Origin: Legionellaceae bacterium
GTDB taxonomy: Bacteria > Pseudomonadota > Gammaproteobacteria > Legionellales > Legionellaceae
NCBI GenBank assembly: GCA_023266075.1
Contig: JAHFRX010000110.1
Location: 1-5,549, forward strand
DNA: 5,549 nucleotides
Reading direction: 5' to 3'
Both the position numbers and the translations under genes were made by a program. Every line of letters starts with the position of its first letter. Position 1 is the stretch's first letter. Below the pieces are notes generated by a model. It was not told where the DNA came from, did not search any database, and worked only from the letters and a program-made list of their open reading frames with translations. This document shows positions 1 to 5,549 of this stretch, one piece after another.

Positions 1-597
1 ATTGATAACGGGTTTAGCAAGCGTTTGCGCAATAGAAGGGCATCCCCAGCTTCGACCTGCACGGCCTGCGCGTTTAATAAAATCAGGTTCAACATACCAA
101 GCGCCATGAATAACTACGCGTCGCTCATAAGCATTATCATTAAATCCTTTTTCTAAACCTTGTAAGTTTAAAGAGTAACCTTTTGAGCCAAAATACGTGC
201 CTTTCGTGACGAAGGTACCTAGGCTGGTTGCTTTACTTGAAAAGCGGTTTGAAAAATGACTGGGCACATCGGAGCCTGAGTTTTTACCATGTGCAACATA
301 CGTGTTATACAAAAGTTTTTCTCGCTTTAAATCAAAAACCCATAGGCGTTGTTTCCAAGAGGGTAATGAATAGTCAATAACCGTCAGTACTGGTTTTTTG
401 ACGGCTCCACGTGCACGCGCTTTTTGGTAAGCGGTGAGTGCTAGCATCAGTACTTTTTTACGTAGCTGAGGGGCTTTCTTGCTTAAATGATTTATTTTAG
501 CAGTGAGATTGGGTGTCGGCTGCGCATAAATAGCGTTACTTGAGGTTATATTTCCGGCTAAGAGTGCTATGGAAAGGAGGGTAAAAAGCGGATTCAT
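1..597 (-). CDS. Secreted murein L,D-transpeptidase (YkuD_2-type), C-terminus beyond window
   Basis: Predicted periplasmic enzyme that forms 3-3 peptidoglycan crosslinks or attaches proteins to the wall through a catalytic cysteine. Only the first 199 codons are present, because the reading frame is still open at base 1. Residues 1-25 form a signal peptide: a hydrophobic core (LFTLLSIALLAG) and likely cleavage after IYA25. A basic linker follows, and the catalytic domain begins near VLTVIDYSLPS (70-80). Visible family hallmarks are HGKNSG (103-108), HFSN (114-117), TSLG (124-127), HGAWYV starting at His164, and GRSWGCPS with the presumed nucleophile Cys186. The Cys motif is S-W-G-C-P-S rather than the classical SHGCxR of YkuD enzymes. 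From memory, that suits the YkuD_2 (PF13645) branch. The start is ATG at 597, supported by AGGAG at 603-607 with a 5-base spacer. The gene is divergent from putA and read from the promoter at 743-771. The exact substrate and the missing tail are unknown. Confidence 0.87.
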   Translation of the reverse strand, partial: MNPLFTLLSIALLAGNITSSNAIYAQPTPNLTAKINHLSKKAPQLRKKVLMLALTAYQKARARGAVKKPVLTVIDYSLPSWKQRLWVFDLKREKLLYNTYVAHGKNSGSDVPSHFSNRFSSKATSLGTFVTKGTYFGSKGYSLNLQGLEKGFNDNAYERRVVIHGAWYVEPDFIKRAGRAGRSWGCPSIAQTLAKPVIN

Positions 598-663
598 CGA
601 TGCTCCTATTCTTGAGGTTGACTTAAAATTTCTTAGAACGGCTCATTGCGATTCTACAGAACT

Positions 664-710
664 CTTGACAATTTCCATTGTTTTCGCCTAAATACTGGCG
701 ACGTGTCAAG
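664..710. repeat. Inverted repeat CTTGACA / TGTCAAG in the divergent control region
   Basis: CTTGACA (664-670) and its exact reverse complement TGTCAAG (704-710) are separated by 33 bases. The left arm contains the putative putA -35. The right arm reads TTGACA on the minus strand but has no acceptable -10 after it. Start-to-start distance is 40 bases, close to four helical turns, which would place both arms on the same face of the DNA. A two-site operator is possible. A 7-base match may also be chance. Confidence 0.35.
665..694 (+). promoter_or_regulatory. Candidate putA promoter with perfect -35 and weak -10
   Basis: A perfect TTGACA lies at 665-670. The -10 is poor: CTAAAT (688-693) at 17 bases or TAAATA (689-694) at 18 bases, each matching about half of the consensus. 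A start near 700 would give a putA leader of about 130 bases. The combination of a strong -35 and a weak -10 is often seen where an activator is needed, but that is inference. The TTGACA is also one arm of the inverted repeat at 664-710, so it may instead be a protein-binding site. Confidence 0.42.
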
Positions 711-724
711 AAGGTGTAAATACT
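689..724 (+). repeat. Direct repeat of TAAATACT
   Basis: TAAATACT occurs at 689-696 and again at 717-724, in similar flanking context (TAAATACTGG and TAAATACTCG). The copies bracket the right arm of the inverted repeat (704-710) and start 28 bases apart. The first copy overlaps the suspected putA -10. They could be binding sites for a regulator acting on both divergent genes. The sequence is AT-rich, so a chance repeat is not excluded. Confidence 0.3.
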
Positions 725-742
725 CGTTTAATAAAGGTGGAT

Positions 743-771
743 ATTATATCAACAATTCACTAAAATGTAAA
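743..771 (-). promoter_or_regulatory. Strong sigma-70-type promoter for the L,D-transpeptidase gene
   Basis: On the minus strand, TTTACA (bases 771-766) is followed after exactly 17 bases by a perfect TATAAT (748-743). Transcription would begin near 736, leaving a leader of about 140 bases before the ATG at 597. This is the best -35/-10 pair in the control region. The -10 lies inside the 11-base palindrome GATATTATATC (740-750), which could be an operator. Promoter activity is inferred from consensus matches only. Confidence 0.68.
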
Positions 772-814
772 CCCAAAAAGTGCTTTTCTTAGTCAAATTA
801 AAGCGAAATTCATC

Positions 815-824
815 AGGAAAAAGG
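815..824 (+). promoter_or_regulatory. Ribosome binding site that decides the putA start
   Basis: AGGA (815-818) and AAAAAGG (818-824) stand 6 bases or more before ATG 831, giving a plausible Shine-Dalgarno. The in-frame GTG at 780 would add 17 residues but is preceded only by A/C-rich sequence with no purine-rich GG element. The ATG at 831 is therefore preferred. Confidence 0.65.
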
Positions 825-830
825 CAAAAT

Positions 831-3800
831 ATGTTAGAAGAAACAGTGAGTTATGTACCCGTTGAACGACGTAAAGCCATTAACGATGCTTATCGTATGT
901 CAGAGCTTGTATGCATGAATACATTGCTTGAGTACGCTCAGTTAAGTGATACAGTATTAGCCGCAACGCGTGCGCGAGCGAAGCACTTGGTCATGAATGT
1001 ACGCGCTTCTCGACAAAAAACAACAGGTATCGATTCGTTTCTTACAGAATATTCATTGTCTAGCGAAGAAGGGATTGCATTGATGTGTTTGGCTGAAGCC
1101 TTGCTGCGTGTTCCTGATAATGAAACGATCGATAAATTAATCAAGGATAAATTAACCAGTATTCATTGGGAAGGGCGTGCGACGCAAAGCGATTCTTTTT
1201 TTATCAATGCAACGACATGGGCATTGATGCTGACAGGGCGTATCCTGAGTCCTGAGCGCGCTGAATCCGCATTAAAAAGAAGCTTAATGGGGGTTGTGAG
1301 CCGCAGCAGTGAGGGGATTATTCGAAAAGCGGTTGATACGGCGATGCGGCTTTTAAGCAAACAATTTGTCACAGGACGCACGATTGAAGAAGCATTGGTG
1401 CGTGCTAAAAAGAAAGAAAATATTGGATATCGTTACTCCTATGATATGTTGGGAGAGGCCGCATTAACAGAAGAAGATGCGGCGCGTTACTTTAAAGCGT
1501 ATACACATGCGATAAAGGCGATCGGTGCCTCACACGACCAATCGCTTGATGTTGATGTAAAACCTGGTATTTCAATTAAATTATCAGCCCTTCACCCACG
1601 ATATCAGGAAGCACAACATGCGCGAGTTCTCGATGAACTTTCAGCGAAGCTTTTAAGCCTTGCTGAACTGGCCAAATTTTATAACATTGCACTGACGATT
1701 GATGCAGAAGAGTCCGAGCGGCTTGATATTTCACTGGATGTGATTGAGCGTGTGTTTAATCATAGCTCACTCGGCGATTGGAAGGGTTTCGGTATCGCGG
1801 TGCAATCTTACCAAAAACGAGCTTTTTATCTGTTAGATTGGATTGCCGCTTTGGCACGTCGTAACAATCGTAGAATAATGGTTCGTTTAATCAAAGGTGC
1901 TTATTGGGACAGTGAAATTAAAAAAGCACAAATGCAAGGATTAGACGATTACCCGGTTTTTACACGTAAATGTTTTACGGATGTATCATTTCAAGCGTGT
2001 GCTAAAAAACTTTTGACAATGCAAGATGTGATTTATCCACAATTTGCGACACACAATGCTTATTCAGTCGCCTTGATTTTGGCATTGATGGGGGAGAATA
2101 AATCTTTTGAGTTCCAATGTTTACATGGCATGGGGAATGAGCTCTATGAGCAAGTCGTACCAACGTCATACGAAGGTATTCCTTGTCGAATTTACGCTCC
2201 TGTGGGCACACATGAAGATTTACTACCGTATCTTGTCAGACGATTACTGGAAAATGGTGCAAACTCTTCCTTTGTAAACCGCATTGTCGATGAAAAAGCG
2301 CCCATCGAGTCTTTGATTGAAGACCCTATGACAAAGTCGATGGGATTATTATCAAAAATAAATGCAAATATTCCATTGCCTGCCGATATCTTTAGTGCGG
2401 CAGCGCGTCGTAATTCGCGTGGATTTGATTGGACGAACCGCAAAGATCGTGCTGCCATGCAAGAAGCATTGAAACCTTATGACAAAGCACATTGGCAAGT
2501 CAGGCCACCTTTGGGACAAGATCGTAGCATATCTCGAGAGGGCCGTGATTGCTTCTCGCCGTTTGATAAAACACGATTAATTGGTCGTATTGAAGAAGCA
2601 TCAGTAGATGATGTTGAGTTAGCGTTGACGGTGGCCAATGAGGCTTTTATCACTTGGTCAAAATCTCCTGTTGAAGCACGTGCTGCGATGTTGAGACGAT
2701 TTGCAGATCAACTGGAAGCGAATCAGGTTGAGCTTTTAGCAATGACTTCTTTAGAAGCTGGGAAAACATGGTCTGATGGTATTGCTGAAATTCGAGAAGC
2801 GGTAGATTTTTGTCGTTATTATGCGAACGAAGCAGAACAATTGATGCTTGAGCCACGTGTTTTTCATGGCTATACGGGAGAGCGTAATACACTGAGTCTT
2901 CATCCAAGAGGGGTGGTGGTATGTATTAGTCCTTGGAATTTTCCGTTAGCTATTTTTGTAGGGCAAGTGGTTGCAGCACTGGTGACAGGTAATGTTGTGA
3001 TCGCAAAACCTGCCGAACAAACATCCATCATCGCATATTTTGCAACGCAATTATTATGGAAGGTTGGTATTCCAAAAGAGGTGATGCAACTTTTACCTGG
3101 ACGTGGTGAAATTATCGGTGCTGCTTTAGTGAAAGATACACGTGTAAAAGCAGTGATTTTTACAGGTTCTACACAAACAGCGACATTGATTCATCAAACA
3201 CTTGCAGGACGAGGTGGAGAAATTATTCCTTTGATTGCAGAGACGGGTGGTCAAAATGTGATGATTGTAGATTCGTCAGCATTACTTGAACAAGTTACTG
3301 TGGATGTTTTAACGTCAGCGTTTGGTAGTGCAGGTCAGCGTTGCTCAGCATTGCGTGTTCTATTTATACAAGAAGAAGTATACCCGCGTATGCTGACACT
3401 TTTAAAAGGTGCGATGGCAGAATTGAATGTCGGCGATCCGCGTTGGCTCGCCACAGATGTTGGTCCTGTCATTGATGAAGAAGCGTTAGAAAATCTTAAA
3501 CGACATGTACGGCACATGAAAGATAAACACGAACTGATTTATGCGTGTGAGGCAGCACCTGCTCTTTTACATCAAGGGCATTTTTTGCCCCCGATTGCAT
3601 TTTCAATAGAAGGGTTGCATGCACTCACACATGAAGTTTTTGGCCCGGTATTGCATGTCATACGCTATCGTTCAACCGAGTTGGATGACGTGATTCGACA
3701 AATTAATGCGACGGGCTATGGATTAACACTGGGCATTCATAGTCGTGTAAACAATACAGTGCAGTATATTCATGAGCGTGTGCACGCAGGAAACTGTTAT

Positions 3801-3986
3801 GTGAATCGTAACATGATTGGTGCTGTCGTAGGGTTACAACCGTTCGGTGGTGAGGGTCTATCCGGAACTGGCCCCAAAGCAGGGGGCCCGTTCTATTTAC
3901 AACGTTTGTGTCATGAACGCACGCTGACAGTAGACACCACTGCAGCGGGCGGCAATGCAAGTTTAATGGCTATTCCTGAGGTTTGA
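831..3986 (+). CDS. putA: Bifunctional proline dehydrogenase / L-glutamate gamma-semialdehyde dehydrogenase, minimal type
   Basis: Oxidises proline to P5C with FAD, passing electrons to membrane quinone, then oxidises glutamate semialdehyde to glutamate with NAD+, with channelling between sites. It is 1051 aa from ATG 831. Residues 1-160 are helical and contain no ribbon-helix-helix domain. The proline dehydrogenase barrel spans about 165-490: Lys250 in IKLSALHPRY, Asp291 in TIDAEE, RLIKGAYWDSE, Tyr455, Tyr467, and Arg470-Arg471. These match E. coli Lys329, Asp370, Tyr540, Tyr552 and Arg555-Arg556 by motif and largely by spacing. The aldehyde dehydrogenase domain spans about 570-1022: Asn703 in SPWNFP, Lys726 in AKPAEQT, FTGST (777-781), Glu804, and Cys838 in AGQRCSALR. 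Glu-to-Cys spacing is 34, as in E. coli. The tail keeps the conserved TTAAGGNASLM motif. E. coli PutA is 1320 aa with an N-terminal DNA-binding domain and a C-terminal domain, and both are absent here. This copy therefore cannot be expected to repress its own gene. The frame is intact, so the gene should be functional. Confidence 0.97.
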   Translation: MLEETVSYVPVERRKAINDAYRMSELVCMNTLLEYAQLSDTVLAATRARAKHLVMNVRASRQKTTGIDSFLTEYSLSSEEGIALMCLAEALLRVPDNETIDKLIKDKLTSIHWEGRATQSDSFFINATTWALMLTGRILSPERAESALKRSLMGVVSRSSEGIIRKAVDTAMRLLSKQFVTGRTIEEALVRAKKKENIGYRYSYDMLGEAALTEEDAARYFKAYTHAIKAIGASHDQSLDVDVKPGISIKLSALHPRYQEAQHARVLDELSAKLLSLAELAKFYNIALTIDAEESERLDISLDVIERVFNHSSLGDWKGFGIAVQSYQKRAFYLLDWIAALARRNNRRIMVRLIKGAYWDSEIKKAQMQGLDDYPVFTRKCFTDVSFQACAKKLLTMQDVIYPQFATHNAYSVALILALMGENKSFEFQCLHGMGNELYEQVVPTSYEGIPCRIYAPVGTHEDLLPYLVRRLLENGANSSFVNRIVDEKAPIESLIEDPMTKSMGLLSKINANIPLPADIFSAAARRNSRGFDWTNRKDRAAMQEALKPYDKAHWQVRPPLGQDRSISREGRDCFSPFDKTRLIGRIEEASVDDVELALTVANEAFITWSKSPVEARAAMLRRFADQLEANQVELLAMTSLEAGKTWSDGIAEIREAVDFCRYYANEAEQLMLEPRVFHGYTGERNTLSLHPRGVVVCISPWNFPLAIFVGQVVAALVTGNVVIAKPAEQTSIIAYFATQLLWKVGIPKEVMQLLPGRGEIIGAALVKDTRVKAVIFTGSTQTATLIHQTLAGRGGEIIPLIAETGGQNVMIVDSSALLEQVTVDVLTSAFGSAGQRCSALRVLFIQEEVYPRMLTLLKGAMAELNVGDPRWLATDVGPVIDEEALENLKRHVRHMKDKHELIYACEAAPALLHQGHFLPPIAFSIEGLHALTHEVFGPVLHVIRYRSTELDDVIRQINATGYGLTLGIHSRVNNTVQYIHERVHAGNCYVNRNMIGAVVGLQPFGGEGLSGTGPKAGGPFYLQRLCHERTLTVDTTAAGGNASLMAIPEV

Positions 3987-3992
3987 GATCCC

Positions 3993-4832
3993 TTATGCAA
4001 ATTGATAAGTTAAACCAAAGAAAACACTTTGATCATAGTATTTGATGTGGTTATTTCCTGTCACAACTAAGGTAACGGGTGATACTGTTCCTAAGATATC
4101 GAAATTTGTATTTGCAGTGACATTTTGACGTGCTATTGCTTGTCCATAGTTGGTATAGATATAGTCTACTCTGGCGGTCCAGTGTTCGTTAATTTTTTGC
4201 TCTAATCCACCACCGGTTTGAAAAAAGCCAGCGAATCTATTTGCGGAAGGTGTCAACGTACTATTCAGCCCAAGCAGTGTCGCATTACTTAATGCGGAAA
4301 ACGAGGTGCGCGCAACGGCAATACCAACTCTACCATAACCTAGGGTCGTCGGTGTTAATAGATAACCTGGTCGGATGGCCGCTGTAAATTGAGTTGGACT
4401 AATATTTGAGTGTGTTGTAATACTCGCATCTGCAAGACTAATGGGGAAACCGCCAATACTGAGAACCACGCCAGCGCCAAGTTTATTAGACATACCATAA
4501 TCCGCTTCTGTTACAGCAATTTCACCACCTAAATAATACCGCTCATTCCAAGTGCGCGCATACCCACCGAATAAAGTACCGATGAGCGATGTTTTACTCA
4601 TATCGGATTGAAAAGACAGCGGGGCAGCCGCTGACAGATCACCAACACCCGTTCCACCGAGTTCTGCTGTGACTGATGCAGCGATATTTTCATGTGCCCG
4701 TACATAAGTAGGCCCTAGTGCGCCTCCAACATAAAAGCCATTAAATGCTGGCTTTACAATGCCCATATCGCCTGACCAAATCAAGGTGCTTGTGCATAAG
4801 CCCAAAAAAAACAATGCATTTTTTGTATTCAT
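3993..4832 (-). CDS. Outer-membrane beta-barrel protein, opacity/OmpX-like
   Basis: Predicted 279-aa outer-membrane protein of unknown role. Residues 1 to about 21 form a signal peptide (short Lys-containing start, core ALFFLGLCTSTLIW), with an uncertain cleavage site near SG|D. The mature start FNGFYVGGALGP (30-41) is typical of small barrel proteins of the PF13505 kind. Alternating aromatic/aliphatic segments follow (IGTLFGGYART, YYLGGEIAVTEA, GYGRVGIAVART, WTARVDYIYTNYG), separated by Ser/Thr/Ala/Asn-rich stretches likely to be surface loops. The protein ends in SVFFGLTYQFA, close to the aromatic C-terminal signal read by the BAM machinery, although the last residue is Ala rather than Phe. 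About eight strands is my estimate. Start is ATG 4832: GAGGG (4841-4845) lies 8 bases upstream, and an in-frame TTG at 4847 overlaps that site and is rejected. It lies 18 bases after minE on the same strand, and I found no convincing promoter of its own. Function could be porin, adhesin or structural. Confidence 0.85.
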   Translation of the reverse strand: MNTKNALFFLGLCTSTLIWSGDMGIVKPAFNGFYVGGALGPTYVRAHENIAASVTAELGGTGVGDLSAAAPLSFQSDMSKTSLIGTLFGGYARTWNERYYLGGEIAVTEADYGMSNKLGAGVVLSIGGFPISLADASITTHSNISPTQFTAAIRPGYLLTPTTLGYGRVGIAVARTSFSALSNATLLGLNSTLTPSANRFAGFFQTGGGLEQKINEHWTARVDYIYTNYGQAIARQNVTANTNFDILGTVSPVTLVVTGNNHIKYYDQSVFFGLTYQFA

Positions 4833-4840
4833 AGTCGTTT

Positions 4841-4845
4841 CCCTC
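4841..4845 (-). promoter_or_regulatory. Shine-Dalgarno GAGGG for the barrel gene
   Basis: GAGGG on the minus strand sits 8 bases before ATG 4832, inside the 18-base gap after minE. It fixes the start at 4832, because the alternative TTG codon (4847-4845) would lie within this site. Confidence 0.65.
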
Positions 4846-4850
4846 AACAG

Positions 4851-5120
4851 TTAAATGGTTTCTTTCTCTTCCCGTCTATCTGGCATCGTGACGTTCAATT
4901 CTAGAACGGAGCTATCACCAATACGTTCGAGATTGACGACGACTTTTTCTTTATCAATAGCAACATATTTTGCAATAACTGCGATAATTTCTTCTTGAAG
5001 TTTAGGAAGATAATCGACGGTATTTCGCTGCGAACGCTCATGCGAAATAATAATTTGTAAACGTTCCTTGGCAATTGCCGAGGTTTTGTTTCTTTTACGC
5101 AAGTAGCTGAATATGCTCAT
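4851..5120 (-). CDS. minE: Cell division topological specificity factor MinE
   Basis: Small (89 aa) cytosolic and membrane-associated protein that stimulates the ATPase of membrane-bound MinD, driving the pole-to-pole oscillation that keeps MinC away from midcell. Length is almost the same as E. coli MinE (88 aa). Residues 1-12 (MSIFSYLRKRNK) form an amphipathic, basic membrane-binding segment. IAKERLQIII (16-25) is the anti-MinCD, MinD-contacting stretch, with Arg20 matching E. coli Arg21. The dimerising topological domain follows, with DYLPKL (36-41), KYVAID and a closing strand LELNVTMPD. The tail REEKETI is charged. The start ATG overlaps the minD stop in ATGA (5117-5120), implying translational coupling. 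AGAGG at 5131-5135 is a usable ribosome binding site with a long, 10-base spacer. All expected motifs are present and nothing is truncated. Confidence 0.97.
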   Translation of the reverse strand: MSIFSYLRKRNKTSAIAKERLQIIISHERSQRNTVDYLPKLQEEIIAVIAKYVAIDKEKVVVNLERIGDSSVLELNVTMPDRREEKETI

Positions 5121-5549
5121 ACTGTCGCATCCTCTTTAGTTTTGCCGCCAAAAATGCGACGAAATAAGCCTTTACGCTCGGGATGTAAAAAACGCATGGG
5201 TTTGTCTTCGCCCAAAAAGCGCGCCACGGCATCTTGATATGCGACTCCTGCATCACTATTTTCATCCAGCACGACAGGTGTTCCTGTATTGGAGGCTTTC
5301 AGTACGGCTTTTGATTCAGGAATGATACCAATGAGTGGTATTGCCAGAATATCTTTTACATCTTGCACAGAAAGCATGTCTCCTTTCTCAACACGATCTG
5401 GATCGTAGCGTGTCAGTAAAAGGTGTTCTTTGATGGGTTCGCGACCGTCGATAGCGCGTTTGGTTTTACTGGCCAAAATGCCTAAGATTCTATCCGAGTC
5501 ACGTACAGAGGAAACTTCTGGATTGGTCACAATGATGGCATGATCTGCA
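5117..5549 (-). CDS. minD: Septum site-determining ATPase MinD, C-terminal half
   Basis: Membrane-cycling ATPase that recruits MinC and MinE and positions the division septum. The window holds 143 complete codons plus the stop. The N-terminal half with the Walker A loop lies beyond the right edge. The visible frame opens inside ADHAIIVTNPEVSSVRDSD, the helix region that in E. coli MinD contacts MinC and MinE. Then come HLLLTRYDPDRV, KGDMLS, GIIPESKAVLKASN and a short DENSDAG segment, all colinear with E. coli MinD. Near the end, RKGLFRRIFGG is the amphipathic membrane-targeting helix (E. coli: KKGFLKRLFGG). Here it is followed by eight further residues, KTKEDATV, where E. coli stops. A GTG (Val) at 5530 is internal, not a start. 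The stop overlaps minE by 4 bases. By normal gene order, minC should lie further right. Confidence 0.97.
   Translation of the reverse strand, partial: ADHAIIVTNPEVSSVRDSDRILGILASKTKRAIDGREPIKEHLLLTRYDPDRVEKGDMLSVQDVKDILAIPLIGIIPESKAVLKASNTGTPVVLDENSDAGVAYQDAVARFLGEDKPMRFLHPERKGLFRRIFGGKTKEDATV

Larger units (their letters stand above)
598..830. other. Divergent intergenic region between the transpeptidase gene and putA
   Basis: This 233-base non-coding region is the largest gap in the window and holds all control elements listed separately: two face-to-face promoters, one inverted repeat, one direct repeat and the palindrome GATATTATATC (740-750). AAGGTG also occurs twice (711-716, 734-739). 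I see no tRNA, no riboswitch-like architecture and no terminator. Part of it (780-830) is open in the putA frame but lacks a ribosome binding site, so it is treated as leader. Confidence 0.7.

Noticed and set aside
704..709. Minus-strand TTGACA as a second transpeptidase promoter
   Set aside because: The hexamers at 16 to 18 bases (GCGAAA, CGAAAA, GAAAAC) do not resemble a -10. The pair at 743-771 is far better.
780..830. In-frame GTG at 780 as putA start, adding 17 residues
   Set aside because: No ribosome binding site precedes it, while ATG 831 has AGGA and AAGG at good spacing. The extra residues also resemble no known PutA start.
2192..2458. Antisense open frames within putA (for example 2192-2458, 2650-2907 and 3703-3960)
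   Set aside because: Their products show no recognisable domains, and they lie opposite well-conserved catalytic coding sequence, so they are shadows of putA.
3576..3590. Hairpin GGGCA-TTTTT-TGCCC
   Set aside because: It is internal to putA, the T-run is the loop rather than the tail, and the reading frame continues unbroken.
3870..3888. GC-rich hairpin GGCCCC / GGGGCC as a terminator
   Set aside because: It lies inside the conserved GTGPKAGGP codons of putA, about 100 bases before the stop, and is not followed by a T-run.
3980..4016. GGTTT / AAACC inverted repeat across the putA-barrel junction as a bidirectional terminator
   Set aside because: The stem is only 5 bases, AT-rich, with a 27-base loop and no T-run.
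4791..4832. Lipoprotein signal (LGLC, Cys13) in the barrel protein
   Set aside because: The residue before Cys is Leu, not Gly/Ala/Ser, and a barrel with an aromatic C-terminal signal would not need lipidation.

Overview
This window looks like a chromosomal segment from an AT-leaning gammaproteobacterium. The reasons are an E. coli-like minD-minE pair, a proline-catabolic PutA very close in motif order to the enterobacterial enzyme, and a gram-negative outer-membrane beta-barrel gene. The combination of a short PutA without a DNA-binding domain, a YkuD_2-type L,D-transpeptidase and a small opacity-like porin would suit the Legionella/Coxiella side of the class. That placement is a guess from family resemblance, not something the sequence proves.

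Layout, left to right. (1) 1-597, minus strand: the N-terminal 199 codons of a secreted L,D-transpeptidase that runs off the left edge. (2) 598-830: a 233-base divergent control region. It holds a strong minus-strand promoter (TTTACA-17-TATAAT, 743-771), a weaker plus-strand promoter led by a perfect TTGACA (665-694), a CTTGACA/TGTCAAG inverted repeat, a repeated TAAATACT and a short palindrome over the minus-strand -10. The two promoters face each other, so each lies inside the other's leader. (3) 831-3986, plus strand: an intact bifunctional proline dehydrogenase / L-glutamate-gamma-semialdehyde dehydrogenase (PutA, 1051 aa) of the minimal type, with all inspected catalytic residues present. 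(4) 3993-4832, minus strand: a 279-aa outer-membrane beta-barrel protein, convergent with putA across only 6 bases. (5) 4851-5120, minus strand: minE. (6) 5117-5549, minus strand: the C-terminal half of minD, running off the right edge and overlapping minE by 4 bases.

Functionally, minD-minE form the division-site oscillator, with minC expected just beyond the right edge. The barrel gene sits only 18 bases downstream of minE and is probably at least partly cotranscribed with it. PutA oxidises proline to glutamate at the inner membrane, and the divergent transpeptidase crosslinks peptidoglycan in the periplasm. I see no RNA genes, mobile elements, CRISPR arrays or broken genes. The window is mostly ordinary, and the control region and the tight gene junctions are the parts most worth a second look.
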